Counted from the stretch's first letter, positions 35,523-45,140 are shown. The stretch: 64,000 nt of DNA from Leisingera sp. ANG1 (GCF_000203975.2 NZ_AFCF02000003.1:7327-71326), one strand, 5' to 3'. The notes: a model not told the origin generated them from the letters alone. Numbers and translations are program-made.

Positions 35523-36131
35523 TTAATTTTCAGCGGCGTCAAACGCCTCCTGAATCATTCCGTACGGAACCCCCAAAATTTTGAAATTGTCGGTTTCTTC
35601 CGCCTCTTGAGCGGCCGCCACCGCCCGCTCGAAGTCGTTGTAACTCATGCCAGACGAGTACAGTTTGGTCATTTCTTCGAGAGCCCAGTGGTCTTCGCAA
35701 TCGACGATATCCACGTCTTGATCGGACCAAGAATCTTCTGCCACGAAGTTCCCGAACTCCATTTCCAATTCCTCTGCGGCTTCTTCAGCTGCGCCGTTCA
35801 TAATGCGCACGAATACGTTGTTGGAATGATCATAGGTGAACACGCTGTTGTTGTTGATTTTACGGCACAAAGGCAACATTTGCTTAGCAAATGCTTCCAC
35901 GGCATTGATGTCGACAACAAACCCAACCTGAGCTCCATAGTTGAAAATCGAACGGCGAAACTGGAGGGTGGGCGGCTCTTGAAAAACCCTGTAGATATGC
36001 GGCGAACGGAAGAAATCGATACGCGGAAGAACCCTTTCTTGGTCGAGATTAAAGGTTACCAGAGCTTCCGTTTCAAGAGAATCGATAAGCTCTTTGGCTT
36101 CGACATTGGTCACCTGAGAAGAGCGAGCCAT
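35523..36131 (-). CDS. Orphan acidic protein of unknown function
   Basis: 202 residues from ATG 36131 (MARSSQV), which has AAGGA eight bases upstream; the ORF can also be read from 36173. The protein is acidic, has no signal peptide or membrane segment, and matches no family I know. The region is visibly AT-richer than the flanks. The opposite-strand frame 35406-36179 is of similar length but has a basic, Cys/His/Phe-rich composition typical of an antisense shadow. Its place directly behind the mob gene suggests cargo of a mobile element. I do not assign a function. Confidence 0.6.
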   Translation of the reverse strand: MARSSQVTNVEAKELIDSLETEALVTFNLDQERVLPRIDFFRSPHIYRVFQEPPTLQFRRSIFNYGAQVGFVVDINAVEAFAKQMLPLCRKINNNSVFTYDHSNNVFVRIMNGAAEEAAEELEMEFGNFVAEDSWSDQDVDIVDCEDHWALEEMTKLYSSGMSYNDFERAVAAAQEAEETDNFKILGVPYGMIQEAFDAAEN

Positions 36132-37055
36132 TCCTTTTCCTTTCATGGCTGTCTTGATCTTCAGAAACGCCAATCATGACACTCTGGCTCGAGAGCAGAA
36201 TGCTCTCCGCGCCAGCAGCGCAAAGTCAGCTACGTGTTTCTGTCGCCGTCGACGACGGCAAATCAAACAGCCGCAGGAAAGCAGCTTCAAAACGAGCCCA
36301 CACTCGCTATGGTGGTGGCAACTCGTCTGACGAACATAATAAGGTATTAAAACGGCTGAGGTAAACGGGTCCTGACCATAAGATGTGAAAATATTTAACC
36401 AGCCGTAATCATCCTGTTCGGTAAGATGAAGATAGCCCTGATCCAGTCGCCGCCCTTCAGGCGTAGAGTGGACCGCAGGCGGCCTCCATTCTGACCGATC
36501 AAGCCCGGTGCGGACCTTCGTCCAGGGCGCAGCACTTTGCCGGGTCCGTCAGGTGAACGGCGGACTGCTGACTTTTGCTGCGTGACAAGCCAAGGTTTGC
36601 TGTGCCGGACTTTGCTGCCGTTGCCCTTCCGGGTGTTTGCTGACACAGCATTCGCTTGCAACTGCGGCGTGGTTTCGCTGTGAATCAGCAGGTGTCAGCG
36701 AAGCAGCCGTTCAGCCGGGGGTGAGATCGTAAGTTGAAACCGTACTTTCGCCGCGCGGTGACGGAACCAAGACAGGGAAGGACAATGCCGACTTTCAATT
36801 TCGTTGAGCGACCTGAAACTGCGGCACCGCATGGCAGCATGGCGCCCGGAGCGGACACGACCTTTGCTTCCTTTCCACCTTCTGCCCCCGGGAAAGGCGG
36901 CAAGTTCGAATTCGCTGCGCCTGCGAAAGCTAACCCTCTGAACTACGAAATGGGGCCACACGTGTGCAGTGTTGCAGCCGGAGGAGCACCGGTGAAGAGC
37001 GGCAACGGAGCAGGCCGCGGTTCAAGGCTTCGAGAGACTTCCTCGCTTCGCCCCT
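36132..37055. other. About 920 bases without a convincing gene; holds repeat copy B
   Basis: The frame 36734-37090 (plus) runs into the opposite-strand amidase gene and has no domain, so I leave it out. Copy B of the dispersed repeat lies at 36583-36668. I recognise nothing else. Confidence 0.55.
36583..36668 (+). repeat. Dispersed intergenic repeat, copy B
   Basis: The first 30 bases match copy D (871) and the next 60 match copies A (11268) and C (55864), with the common core GGACTTTGCTGCCGTTGCCC. It therefore links the D form with the A/C form and shows a repeat longer than either pair alone. Confidence 0.65.
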
Positions 37056-38693
37056 TTATCGGCAGAACCGGTCCAGGACATTGCGGGTGATGATCTCTAC
37101 CTGACTGTCACGGCGCGTCAGCCCGGCGACCCATTCGCAGGTTCCGGCGCAAAACACTTCGCCATTGCCCTTTTCCCAGTAGATGACTGCCCCGTTGCCG
37201 CGGCTGGATTTGTCCAGCGTCTCTGCCGTCAGTTCACCGTGCATCGTCAGTGCTTTAAATTCAGCATCGGCGGTTCCGATGTAGAGGGTCTCGCCCCAGT
37301 GGGCGAAATTCGCCTCGACATTCGTCGCCATGCCTAAAGCAATGATCTCGACTGATCCGGCGGTGCCGTCCCGGCCAGTCGGATAAGGCAGCCCGTCGTC
37401 AAAGGTGAAATCCACCCCATCCACCTCGTAGCCGAAAATCCGCGATGCCGCGCCTAACTGGTCGCCGTAGCCAAGCCGCGCGCCGTCCAGCGACCAATGG
37501 TCCGGGCGGTAGACCGTGAACCCGCCGCTGCCTTGGCCGACGCAATTCCCGAGACCTGCATAAACACCTTTCAGGCCATTCACGCCGAAGGTCTGCGCGC
37601 CGGGCCGGTTGACTGGCGGGGCATCCCAGGCACCGGTCAGAAGGTGTTCCTGATCGCTTCCCATAAGGGGGTCGGCTTCCTTGGCCGTGTATTTGTAGCA
37701 GACCTGTGTTTGCGCGTTGTTTTCGAGCCGCGTCTGCCACAAAAAGTTACCGGCGAAGCGCGCGACCCGGCCCCCGTTTTCGGTAAAACGCTCTACCCGT
37801 TCGCGCATAGCCGCTGTCCAGTATTCGTCATGGCCGACGAAGACCGCACACCGGTGGCCCGCCAGAAGGTCCGGCTCCAGTTCCAGGTCGTGCTGCGTGA
37901 CGATTTCGAAATTGTAGCCTTCGGCCTCCGCCCAGCGGCCAAAGTGGCGTTCATAGCTGGCCCAGCCAGCCGAGGCGTATTTCTTTGAATACCCGTAGGC
38001 GTAAGCCCACTCCATATAAGGGTAACGCACCATGCCGCCGGGATCGGCCGGCCTCTCGGTCAAGGCGCGGGGAGCACCTTGGGGCAGCTTGCAGAACCCG
38101 CGGGTCCAGGGCCGCTGATTCGACAGCACAGGGGAAAAGGCATTGCGTCTCGGCCCCGTAATGCCTTCATAGGCGCTGGATCCACCCCAGCAGTTATAGG
38201 CAAGCCAGGTTCCCGTTGCGCAGATCAGTACCATAGGGGCTGGTTCGGCATTTGCAGCCCGCCGGACAAAGATCACATGGTGTTCTTCGACAGAATCGTC
38301 TGCGTGGTCTGCCCGCAGGGTGATCAGATAGGCGCCTGCCGCCCAGTCATCCGGAATAACAAACGAATGACTGATATCCCAGCCGCAGCCATTGACCGAG
38401 CAGTCCAGGGGCGTGTCCTGATGCCGGCCCGGCAGGTTTTCCGCCCGCAGCACAGGGACATAATCCGCCCCGTCCCGTCCCACCTCCAGAGACCAGGTTT
38501 CGGCAGATGTCGACACCCGCAAACCCACAGTTTCGCCGGGCCGGAAGCTGTAGCGGCCGGTGTAGCCCCAGATTTCAAGCACCCGTTCATCTCGGGCAGG
38601 ACCGATGTAATAGTGATCCAGAATATGGCGTGCCCGCGCTCGGGTGCGCGGTGTGATAGCGGGGCCTGCGCTTTCCTGTTCCGGCTGAATCAC
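37056..38693 (-). CDS. N,N-dimethylformamidase-like large subunit
   Basis: 545 residues of the DmfA2 (dimethylformamidase beta subunit) family: an N-terminal beta-sandwich-like part (WGYTGRYSFRPGETV), then a GATase1-like core with CATGTWLAYNCWGGSSAYEG, GHDEYWTAAMRERVERF and ENNAQTQVCYKY. The enzyme splits N,N-dimethylformamide into dimethylamine and formate. I chose GTG 38693, with AAGGA eight bases before it. DmfA works with a small subunit of about 130 residues; none is encoded next to it. Neighbouring genes handle methylated amines, so a related N-methyl amide is a reasonable substrate. Confidence 0.82.
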   Translation of the reverse strand: MIQPEQESAGPAITPRTRARARHILDHYYIGPARDERVLEIWGYTGRYSFRPGETVGLRVSTSAETWSLEVGRDGADYVPVLRAENLPGRHQDTPLDCSVNGCGWDISHSFVIPDDWAAGAYLITLRADHADDSVEEHHVIFVRRAANAEPAPMVLICATGTWLAYNCWGGSSAYEGITGPRRNAFSPVLSNQRPWTRGFCKLPQGAPRALTERPADPGGMVRYPYMEWAYAYGYSKKYASAGWASYERHFGRWAEAEGYNFEIVTQHDLELEPDLLAGHRCAVFVGHDEYWTAAMRERVERFTENGGRVARFAGNFLWQTRLENNAQTQVCYKYTAKEADPLMGSDQEHLLTGAWDAPPVNRPGAQTFGVNGLKGVYAGLGNCVGQGSGGFTVYRPDHWSLDGARLGYGDQLGAASRIFGYEVDGVDFTFDDGLPYPTGRDGTAGSVEIIALGMATNVEANFAHWGETLYIGTADAEFKALTMHGELTAETLDKSSRGNGAVIYWEKGNGEVFCAGTCEWVAGLTRRDSQVEIITRNVLDRFCR

Positions 38694-38995
38694 AATTCCA
38701 ATCCTTGTTGTTCTGTGCCATGGCCAGGCGCACCGGCGCTGACAAAACCCGGAGGCCATATGTGCCTGGCGCACCGCATTTTGCACACTGCGTTCAGGCA
38801 CACTATGCGGCTTGAGAAATGGCTGCGGCAAGATCCAGACGGAACCTAAGATGCTCGTTCAGGCAAGGCAGTGTTTATAGAGCGGGAGGCCTTTTAGGGC
38901 CTCCCAGTGCCCGTTGGCCTGCCGGCCCTGCACTTCGCCGCAGACGCCTTCCACGAATTCGTTGAACACCGGGCAGATCCGGCCGCCTTCTTCAC
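38694..38995. other. 302 bases between the DmfA2-like and CaiB-like genes
   Basis: No gene and no small-subunit frame. It contains the hairpin at 38884-38905 and should hold the promoter of the DmfA2-like gene. Confidence 0.5.
38884..38905 (-). terminator. Terminator-like hairpin after the CaiB-like gene
   Basis: GGGAGGCC / GGCCTCCC perfect eight-base stem with a T-rich six-base loop, about 90 bases past the stop of the minus-strand CaiB-like gene. Confidence 0.5.
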
Positions 38996-41464
38996 TCACT
39001 CGGGGAGATATTTGTCCGCCCATTGCGTGGCGGCGGCCCCCGAGGCGATTAATTTCTCGATGGCCTCTTCATCCAGTCCAAGGCGGGTCAGGATTTCCCG
39101 CGTGTGCTGCCCGTATTTTGGCAGATACAACGGGATGGCGATGCGGCTTCGCTCGGGCCGGACGGCATTCGGAGCCACCAGATCGCACCAGCGCCCCATC
39201 GGGTGCTGGTCATGGCGGATCACCCGAAAGGTGTCCTTCGACAGATCAATCGCCCCCCCGCTCTCCAGCTGCAAAGAGGCATCGCGGGTCGCATGCAGGG
39301 ATCCTAGCGGAACCGCTGCGCTGGAAGTGCCGGACAAGGCTGCACTCCAGAAGGCTGCGGGCTGGGTTGCAAAACGCTCGGCCAATGCCGGTTGCAGTTC
39401 TGTCTCTCGCAGATCAGCCAGATCGCTTAGTTCCGCAACAGCGGCAAGGGCGGTTTGGCGCTCCTTCGGGGCGGCAAAGAACATCCAGCCGTCGGCAGCC
39501 TTATAGCAATGATAAAACGCATCCCAGCCAAGCGCTTCACGCCCCGCGGGCTCGTCGAAGGGCGCACGCCCGTTGAAATCATACATGAACTCGGCCTGGA
39601 TCAGATTGCCAGCCCCCGCCAGGGCAGCCCGTGCGATGCTGCCTTCTCCGGTGCGCCGCAGCTTGATCAAGGCGCCGCCAAGCGCAACGCAGGCGCAATA
39701 CCCGGTTAGCACGTCGATGGTGCCGAAATGCGCGTGCTCCTCCGGCGTGTCCATACCGCCCCCGAACCGCAGCATCACACCAGTGGCGGCCTGCGCCAGG
39801 TCGTCATAGCCAAGGTGGTTCGACTTCGGCCCCTGCAGCGGCCCGCCGAAGGCGTCAAGCTGGACCAGGATCAGCTGCGGATTAATCTCCTTCATCCGCT
39901 CCGGCGACAGGCCGAGCGCATCGCGCTGCGCATCTGTGCCGTTCATGGTGACCACATCAGCTTCGGCAATCAGCCGGGCCAGAACGTCCTGTCCCTCGCC
40001 GCTGCGCAGGTTGAGCAGGATGCTCTCCTTGCCGCGGTGCGCATGCAGGCCAAAGACCACAGCGTTCCACGGATCCACCGACGGGGAAACAGGCTGAACC
40101 AGCGTAACCTCGGCCCCGAACCGGGCCAGGGTCGAGCCGATGGTTGGACCGGCGATGACATTGGTGAGGTCAAGCACCTTGATCCCTTCAAGCCACCCTT
40201 GATTGCCAGTTTCACCAACCGCGGTGGAGCGCGGCTCTTCCGCCAGCAGCATATCCAGATCCGCGGGGCGGGCTGGCTGCTTGACGGCCGCACCACGGTC
40301 ATCCGCCAGCCAGGCGATGTTGCCCATCTGGCGCATTTCGCCATGCTTGGGGTCGTCAACCTTCAGCACCAGGCCGGAAGCCAGCGCATGCGGATCGTCC
40401 AGCCACTCCTTGGTGGTCCGCTGTGCCGTGGCGGGTGCTTTGGCCGCCCCAAACCGCGCTTCCCATTCATGTGCCGGACGGGTCAGAAAAGCTTCTTTCA
40501 TGGCGCTGGACACGCGCGCTCGATCGGACACGCCGACCGGGTAGCTGCGCATCGACCAGTCCGCCGGCCAATCGGATTGATCCAAGTAAGCATCGAAGTC
40601 CGGCAGCTCACTCACCAGTTCGCCCAGCCCGAGCGTCTCCAGCGCCCGTTCGGGGTGGCCCTTGATACTGCAGGCCACAACATAAAATCCGCGACCGTCG
40701 GCGCAGGGATAGGTGCGGTAGAACGGGTCAAGGAACTCAGACAGTTCCTCGAACTCCAGATTCATCGGCAACCCTGCCGCCGCGCGCCGCTCCAGCTCTA
40801 CTTCGCGCGGGGATTTATAACGCTCCGGGTAGTCCTCAATCTGTTCGCAATTGTAGACAAGGCCTTCCAGCAGGGCTGACGCCAGCGGCACCTCGATGTG
40901 CTCCCCGCCGTTGCGGCCGCGGGAATGAAGCGCAAACAGGACCGACATCGCGCCAAAGGTCGACCCGTAGGCCGAGGCGAGCGCCAGCGGCGTGAAGGAG
41001 GGATTGATCCCCATCAGCCGCCGGTTCAGCCCCATATCCGTGAATTGGCCGGTCCGCGCAGCAATTACCGCCTCCCAGGCGGCGACATCCGCAAGTTCCG
41101 GGTCCGCAGACGCAAAGCCCGGCATCGACAGGGAGATGACCGCCGGATTGATGGAGCGCATCGCCTCCGGTCCAAGCCCCAGGCGGCTCATTACACCTGG
41201 GCGGAAATTGTCGATTACAACATCAGAGCGTTCAACGAGGCGAAGAGCGGTCTCCAGCCCCTCTGCCGTCTTCAGGTTCAGCTCAAGAAAGGATTTGCCC
41301 CGCGACAGCATGTCTGCCGCGGGGGATTTGAGCCGCGGCCCGCCGGGCGGATCAATGCGGATCACTTCAGCTCCCATGTCGGCAAGCATCATGCCAACAA
41401 GCGGCCCAGCCAGGTACTGGCCAAAATCGAGAACCCGGACATTCGACAAGGGACGGTCGTACAT
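38996..41464 (-). CDS. Double CaiB/BaiF (class III) CoA-transferase-like fusion
   Basis: 822 residues: two complete CaiB/BaiF domains in one chain. The first begins SNVRVLDFGQYLAGPLVGMM and the second, near residue 400, begins EGIKVLDLTNVIAGPTIGST. Class III CoA-transferases move CoA between acids, as CaiB does for carnitine. In both halves the usual catalytic aspartate after the GxGxxV string seems changed: EHIEVPLASA in the first, GSIARAALAG in the second. ATG 41464 has GGGAGA 11 bases upstream; an in-frame TTG at 41560 is possible. Divergent from a CdhR-like regulator. Confidence 0.85.
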   Translation of the reverse strand: MYDRPLSNVRVLDFGQYLAGPLVGMMLADMGAEVIRIDPPGGPRLKSPAADMLSRGKSFLELNLKTAEGLETALRLVERSDVVIDNFRPGVMSRLGLGPEAMRSINPAVISLSMPGFASADPELADVAAWEAVIAARTGQFTDMGLNRRLMGINPSFTPLALASAYGSTFGAMSVLFALHSRGRNGGEHIEVPLASALLEGLVYNCEQIEDYPERYKSPREVELERRAAAGLPMNLEFEELSEFLDPFYRTYPCADGRGFYVVACSIKGHPERALETLGLGELVSELPDFDAYLDQSDWPADWSMRSYPVGVSDRARVSSAMKEAFLTRPAHEWEARFGAAKAPATAQRTTKEWLDDPHALASGLVLKVDDPKHGEMRQMGNIAWLADDRGAAVKQPARPADLDMLLAEEPRSTAVGETGNQGWLEGIKVLDLTNVIAGPTIGSTLARFGAEVTLVQPVSPSVDPWNAVVFGLHAHRGKESILLNLRSGEGQDVLARLIAEADVVTMNGTDAQRDALGLSPERMKEINPQLILVQLDAFGGPLQGPKSNHLGYDDLAQAATGVMLRFGGGMDTPEEHAHFGTIDVLTGYCACVALGGALIKLRRTGEGSIARAALAGAGNLIQAEFMYDFNGRAPFDEPAGREALGWDAFYHCYKAADGWMFFAAPKERQTALAAVAELSDLADLRETELQPALAERFATQPAAFWSAALSGTSSAAVPLGSLHATRDASLQLESGGAIDLSKDTFRVIRHDQHPMGRWCDLVAPNAVRPERSRIAIPLYLPKYGQHTREILTRLGLDEEAIEKLIASGAAATQWADKYLPE

Positions 41465-41585
41465 ATGGTCAAAGTCTCCCGCTTGTTTGGACGGTGAATC
41501 GGTCGAACTTCCGGGAAGGTTAGCCTTGATACTCGCATCAAATTTGTCCAAAAATGCCAAAATTTAATCCATTTCGGACGAATTG

Positions 41586-42521
41586 ATGTCTCTTAAGGTC
41601 AACATCCTTCTCTTCGAGAAGTTCTCAAACATGCTCTTGGCTTGTTTGCTGGAGCCTCTGCGGGTAGTGCGTGACCAGACTGGAGCCAATATTTCCTGGT
41701 CCATCCTCACTCCCAAAGATACTTCGGTCCGCAGTTCAAGCGGCCTGCGTCTTTCTCCAGACATACCGCGCGCTGACGCGGAAAGGTGCGATCTGCTTAT
41801 GGTCGTTGGCGGCGATGACTTCCGGCAGGACGCTGCTGATCCCGTCAGCAGGAAGTGCGTCACACTCACCAAACGAGCCAAGACGGTCATTGGGGCTGAC
41901 ACCGGTGCCTGGATCCTTGCCTCCTGGGGGCTGCTTGAAGGCCGCAAGGCCACTTTGCACTGGCAGACACTCGCAGAATTTTCCGAGGTTTTTCCGAATG
42001 TTGAAGTTCTGCCTGACCGTTTCGTGCGGGATGATCAAATCTGGACCTGCGGCGGTGCTTCAACGGCGATGGATCTAATGATCGCCCTCATTTCAGAACT
42101 CTATGGCGACGCGCTGGCCCATGATGCCGCCAGCATGTTCCTGCACGACGGCTCTCGCTTTGAAGGCCAAGGTGCGGGATCCATGCAACCCAAGGGCTCG
42201 CATAACCTGCGGCGCTGCACAGCCATCATGGCCAAGAACATCGAGGTCCCCTTGTCCACTGAAACCATTTCCAAACAGGCCAACCTTTCGGTCCGGTCCA
42301 TGTCGCGGATTTTCGTCAGGGAGCTGGGCATGCCTCCACAGCGCTACTATCAGCTGATGCGTCTGACGCGCGCCCGCGATCTTGTGGCACACACGGATCT
42401 GACGCTGAACGAAGTCGCGCTGCGGAGCGGTTATTCTTCCGCACAGTCGCTTTCCAAAGCATTCTCACGCCAGTTCGGGGTCAGTATTGGATCAACCCGC
42501 AAACACAAGCAAATCTGGTGA
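41586..42521 (+). CDS. GlxA/CdhR-like AraC regulator with DJ-1 domain
   Basis: 311 residues: an N-terminal DJ-1/PfpI-like ligand domain (VNILLFEKFSNMLLACLLEP to GADTGAWILASWGLLEGR) and a C-terminal AraC double helix-turn-helix (TISKQANLSVRSMSRIFVRE; LNEVALRSGYSSAQSLSKAF). The position where DJ-1 proteases carry cysteine reads Thr, so it senses rather than cleaves. Regulators of this build, CdhR and GbdR, control carnitine and betaine catabolism in pseudomonads. It is divergent from the CaiB-like gene across 121 bases. ATG 41586 preferred over TTG 41583; no strong Shine-Dalgarno. Confidence 0.9.
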   Translation: MSLKVNILLFEKFSNMLLACLLEPLRVVRDQTGANISWSILTPKDTSVRSSSGLRLSPDIPRADAERCDLLMVVGGDDFRQDAADPVSRKCVTLTKRAKTVIGADTGAWILASWGLLEGRKATLHWQTLAEFSEVFPNVEVLPDRFVRDDQIWTCGGASTAMDLMIALISELYGDALAHDAASMFLHDGSRFEGQGAGSMQPKGSHNLRRCTAIMAKNIEVPLSTETISKQANLSVRSMSRIFVRELGMPPQRYYQLMRLTRARDLVAHTDLTLNEVALRSGYSSAQSLSKAFSRQFGVSIGSTRKHKQIW

Positions 42522-42727
42522 CAAAATTGCACAGCTCCGAACACCTGTAAGGATGCGGTTTCGCGGGGCAAGCTGGCATCGCCGCCTGATTTAACAGCTG
42601 TAAATGCAGAAACACATTTGAAGCATAAACCGGTCTTTTCCAGTTTTGTGGGTTCACAGGGAGCCTTAGCTCGCACCGTGTTTGCCGAGAACTCAATAAA
42701 TGTCCTGAACTCAGGTTGGCGCGGCAC

Positions 42728-43840
42728 CTAGGCGTTTTTTGAGAGTAAGTTGATCAAAACGGCCTGCGTGACTTGGGCTGTGCCGGCATGCCCGCCCAAA
42801 TCGGGTGTGAGATGACCGGAATTCAGAGCTTTCTCCACAGCCCGTTCGATGGCACGCGCGGCCTGAGGCAAACCAAAACCATGCTCGAACATCATCGCAA
42901 CCGACAGGATCGCGCCGATCGGGTTGGCTATGCCTTGGCCGGAGATATCCGGAGCGCTGCCATGAGTCGGCTCGTAAAGGCCGCCTTTCACCGGGTGCCC
43001 TGCGCTCGCAGCGGTGGGCAGGGTTGCGGAAGGCAGCATGCCTAGCGACCCGGAGACCACCGCGATCAGATCCGAGATGAGATCGCCGAACAGGTTGTCC
43101 GCCAGCAGCACGTCAAAGTTCCGCGGCGCGCGGGCCACGGCGAAGAGCGCATAATCCATCAGCAGATGGCTGAGTTTGACATCGGGGTACTCGTCGCGCC
43201 CGATCCGTTCCACCGTTTGACGCCAAAGCTTGCCGCTCTCCATCACATTGGACTTGTCCAGCGAGGTAACATGCCCGCGCCGCCCGCGTGCCGCCTCAAA
43301 CGCGCAGCGGGCGATGCGCTCGATTTCATGGGTACGGTATTCGCTGATTTCGAAGGCCCGGATCTGGCCGTCACTCAGGACCTCGCGCCCGCGGGGCTCA
43401 CCATAGTAGATGCCACCCGAATTTTCCCGCACGACCATCAGGTCAGCACCTTCCGCGACCTCCTGCCGGTAGGGTGTGTGCGGAAGAAGCGCGGACCATG
43501 CACGCGCGGGGCGCAACGCGTTGTAGACATCCAGCTCAATCCGAAGGCGGGTCAGGCCGTCCGTTTCCGTGACCGGCCCGTCGATCCTGATACCGTCCCA
43601 TTCCGGCCCGCCGACCGCACCGACCAGAATGGCGTCTGCGGATCGTGCTTTGGCCGCAACTGCATCCGTGCAGAATGTGCCATGCACGTCCCAGGATGCG
43701 CCGCCAAGCAGATCTTCCTCAATCTCGACCGCCACTCCGAATTGATCCGCGGCTTGACGAAGCACCGCCAGCCCGCTGGCCACGACCTCAGGGCCGACGT
43801 GGTCGCCGCCGAGGGCCAGCACTTTGAACGGGCCGCTCAT
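42728..43840 (-). CDS. Isopropylmalate/isocitrate dehydrogenase family enzyme
   Basis: 370 residues of the beta-decarboxylating dehydrogenase family: GGDHVGPEVV at the N-terminus, RENSGGIYYGEPRG, the catalytic lysine region TSLDKSNVMESG, the metal aspartates in DNLFGDLISD and EPTHGSAPDISGQG at the nucleotide end. The GGIYYG string is closer to LeuB than to tartrate/malate members. ATG 43840 overlaps the dioxygenase stop (ATGA), and leucine genes are absent, so this is likely a catabolic paralogue acting on a 2-hydroxy acid rather than the leucine enzyme. Confidence 0.85.
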   Translation of the reverse strand: MSGPFKVLALGGDHVGPEVVASGLAVLRQAADQFGVAVEIEEDLLGGASWDVHGTFCTDAVAAKARSADAILVGAVGGPEWDGIRIDGPVTETDGLTRLRIELDVYNALRPARAWSALLPHTPYRQEVAEGADLMVVRENSGGIYYGEPRGREVLSDGQIRAFEISEYRTHEIERIARCAFEAARGRRGHVTSLDKSNVMESGKLWRQTVERIGRDEYPDVKLSHLLMDYALFAVARAPRNFDVLLADNLFGDLISDLIAVVSGSLGMLPSATLPTAASAGHPVKGGLYEPTHGSAPDISGQGIANPIGAILSVAMMFEHGFGLPQAARAIERAVEKALNSGHLTPDLGGHAGTAQVTQAVLINLLSKNA

Positions 43841-45030
43841 CCCGCCATCCCCTGCTGCAGCTCCAGATGCATGGCATCCGGGTCCAGATCACGTTGCAGC
43901 AAGCGCATGCTGGAATGGAAGTCATCCAGATCAACCGAAGACGTCAGCACAGCGCGTGGCGGAGTTTCGGGCGTGAACCCGGTCCGGCCGTGCAGCAGCC
44001 GCTGATTGTCGAACAGCAGGCCCTCACCCGCCTTCAGATTCAAGGTCAGGCGCAGATCCTCACTATAGAGAATCTCAAACAGCCGTTTCAGCGCGCGGTA
44101 GACCGGCACCACTTGATCGGCAGGCACATCCAGTGGTGAGATTTGCCGCTCGTTCATCCGCACCCCGCAGACCTTGCCCCGGTCATCCAGCCGGATGACC
44201 GGCAGGCGGGACTTGTACCAGCGCATGTTGCCATGGCTGTTGTCGCCAGGGTCGAAGCGCTGACAGGTGATCGGCGTTTTGCACAGAAGTTCGAAATCCT
44301 CCGGCCATTGCTCTTTCAGGTGCCGCGCGGCTTCGAACCCGTCCACCAGGGTCGAGGCGCCTCCGTTCGAGCTGGGCCGCAGAACCTGAAACACGGTGAT
44401 CCCGATGGCCGCATAACGGTAGGGTTCGTCCACATGCGGATCCAGCGGACCGGTGGTATCGCCCACATTGGTCACGGTCGTCTTCTTCTTCAGCGTATAG
44501 GTGCCGAAATGTGTCTGCCGCTGGGCGCCGGCCAGCCGGATCATGCGCTGGCTTTCCTCACGGTTGGCCGGCGCATCCACGATTTTGCAGAACCCGTAGT
44601 CACGCACCATTTCAAGAATTTTCAAACGGGCTGCCGGGTCCGCCTCGGCCTCAATCAGCGATCCGACCGGAATATCCGAGCTGAGAGTTCTGTCCCACAG
44701 AACAGGCTGCACTTGCCTGCGGGCACGCTCTGCATCCGAATAGCAGTGATTGCGCAGCCAGCGAGCAGCATATTCGGAACGATGCCCATCCGGCCAAGTC
44801 ACCTGAACGCCGTTTCCCTCCACCACCGCACTCTCGATGGAGATCCCTTCGTCGATATGGTGCAGTCGGATGCCGCGAACACCGGTCTCCGGGGTGCCGC
44901 AGTCCGGACACCAGCATTGGTGCCTCAGCCAGATGGGATGAAACCGGCTTTCGTGGCTATCCTCCCAGGTTAAAACCAAGAGGCCGTTTTCGATAGCAAC
45001 GGACCGGATGCTGTGGCGTGCAGATAGCAT
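43837..45030 (-). CDS. Gamma-butyrobetaine-hydroxylase-like dioxygenase
   Basis: 397 residues. The N-terminal domain has the zinc-binding cluster LRHQCWCPDCGTPETG seen in gamma-butyrobetaine hydroxylase. The C-terminal TauD-type domain carries iron ligands in DPHVDEPYR (H-x-D) and a distal histidine in LLFDNQRLLHGRTGF. BBOX enzymes hydroxylate gamma-butyrobetaine to L-carnitine with 2-oxoglutarate. GAGGA precedes the ATG at 45030. Translationally coupled to the isopropylmalate-dehydrogenase-like gene. With the carnitine-dehydrogenase-like and BKACE genes downstream, the substrate assignment is attractive; trimethyllysine-type relatives are the alternative. Confidence 0.85.
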   Translation of the reverse strand: MLSARHSIRSVAIENGLLVLTWEDSHESRFHPIWLRHQCWCPDCGTPETGVRGIRLHHIDEGISIESAVVEGNGVQVTWPDGHRSEYAARWLRNHCYSDAERARRQVQPVLWDRTLSSDIPVGSLIEAEADPAARLKILEMVRDYGFCKIVDAPANREESQRMIRLAGAQRQTHFGTYTLKKKTTVTNVGDTTGPLDPHVDEPYRYAAIGITVFQVLRPSSNGGASTLVDGFEAARHLKEQWPEDFELLCKTPITCQRFDPGDNSHGNMRWYKSRLPVIRLDDRGKVCGVRMNERQISPLDVPADQVVPVYRALKRLFEILYSEDLRLTLNLKAGEGLLFDNQRLLHGRTGFTPETPPRAVLTSSVDLDDFHSSMRLLQRDLDPDAMHLELQQGMAG

Positions 45031-45140
45031 TGGACTGTTCCTCGCGGGTTACCTGACCGCCATAAGGTCCTCAGCGAATACAATTGACAAATTCCAATTC
45101 AACACATGATGGTTGAGCCAAGCTCACACATGGAACGCAC

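Noticed and set aside
35406-36179. 257-residue plus-strand frame opposite the orphan acidic gene
   Set aside because: Basic and rich in Cys, His and Phe, no ribosome binding site; the minus-strand frame has AAGGA before ATG 36131 and soluble-protein composition.
36734-37090. 118-residue plus-strand frame with a plausible N-terminus
   Set aside because: No domain, weak start, and it overlaps the 3' end of the dimethylformamidase-like gene on the other strand.
39728-40879. 383-residue plus-strand frame, and others such as 2259-3170 and 8562-9536
   Set aside because: They lie inside well-supported minus-strand genes with clear motifs and have none of their own.
42728-43840. Naming this gene leuB of leucine synthesis
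   Set aside because: No leuA, leuC or leuD nearby, and it is translationally coupled to a dioxygenase of a catabolic cluster.
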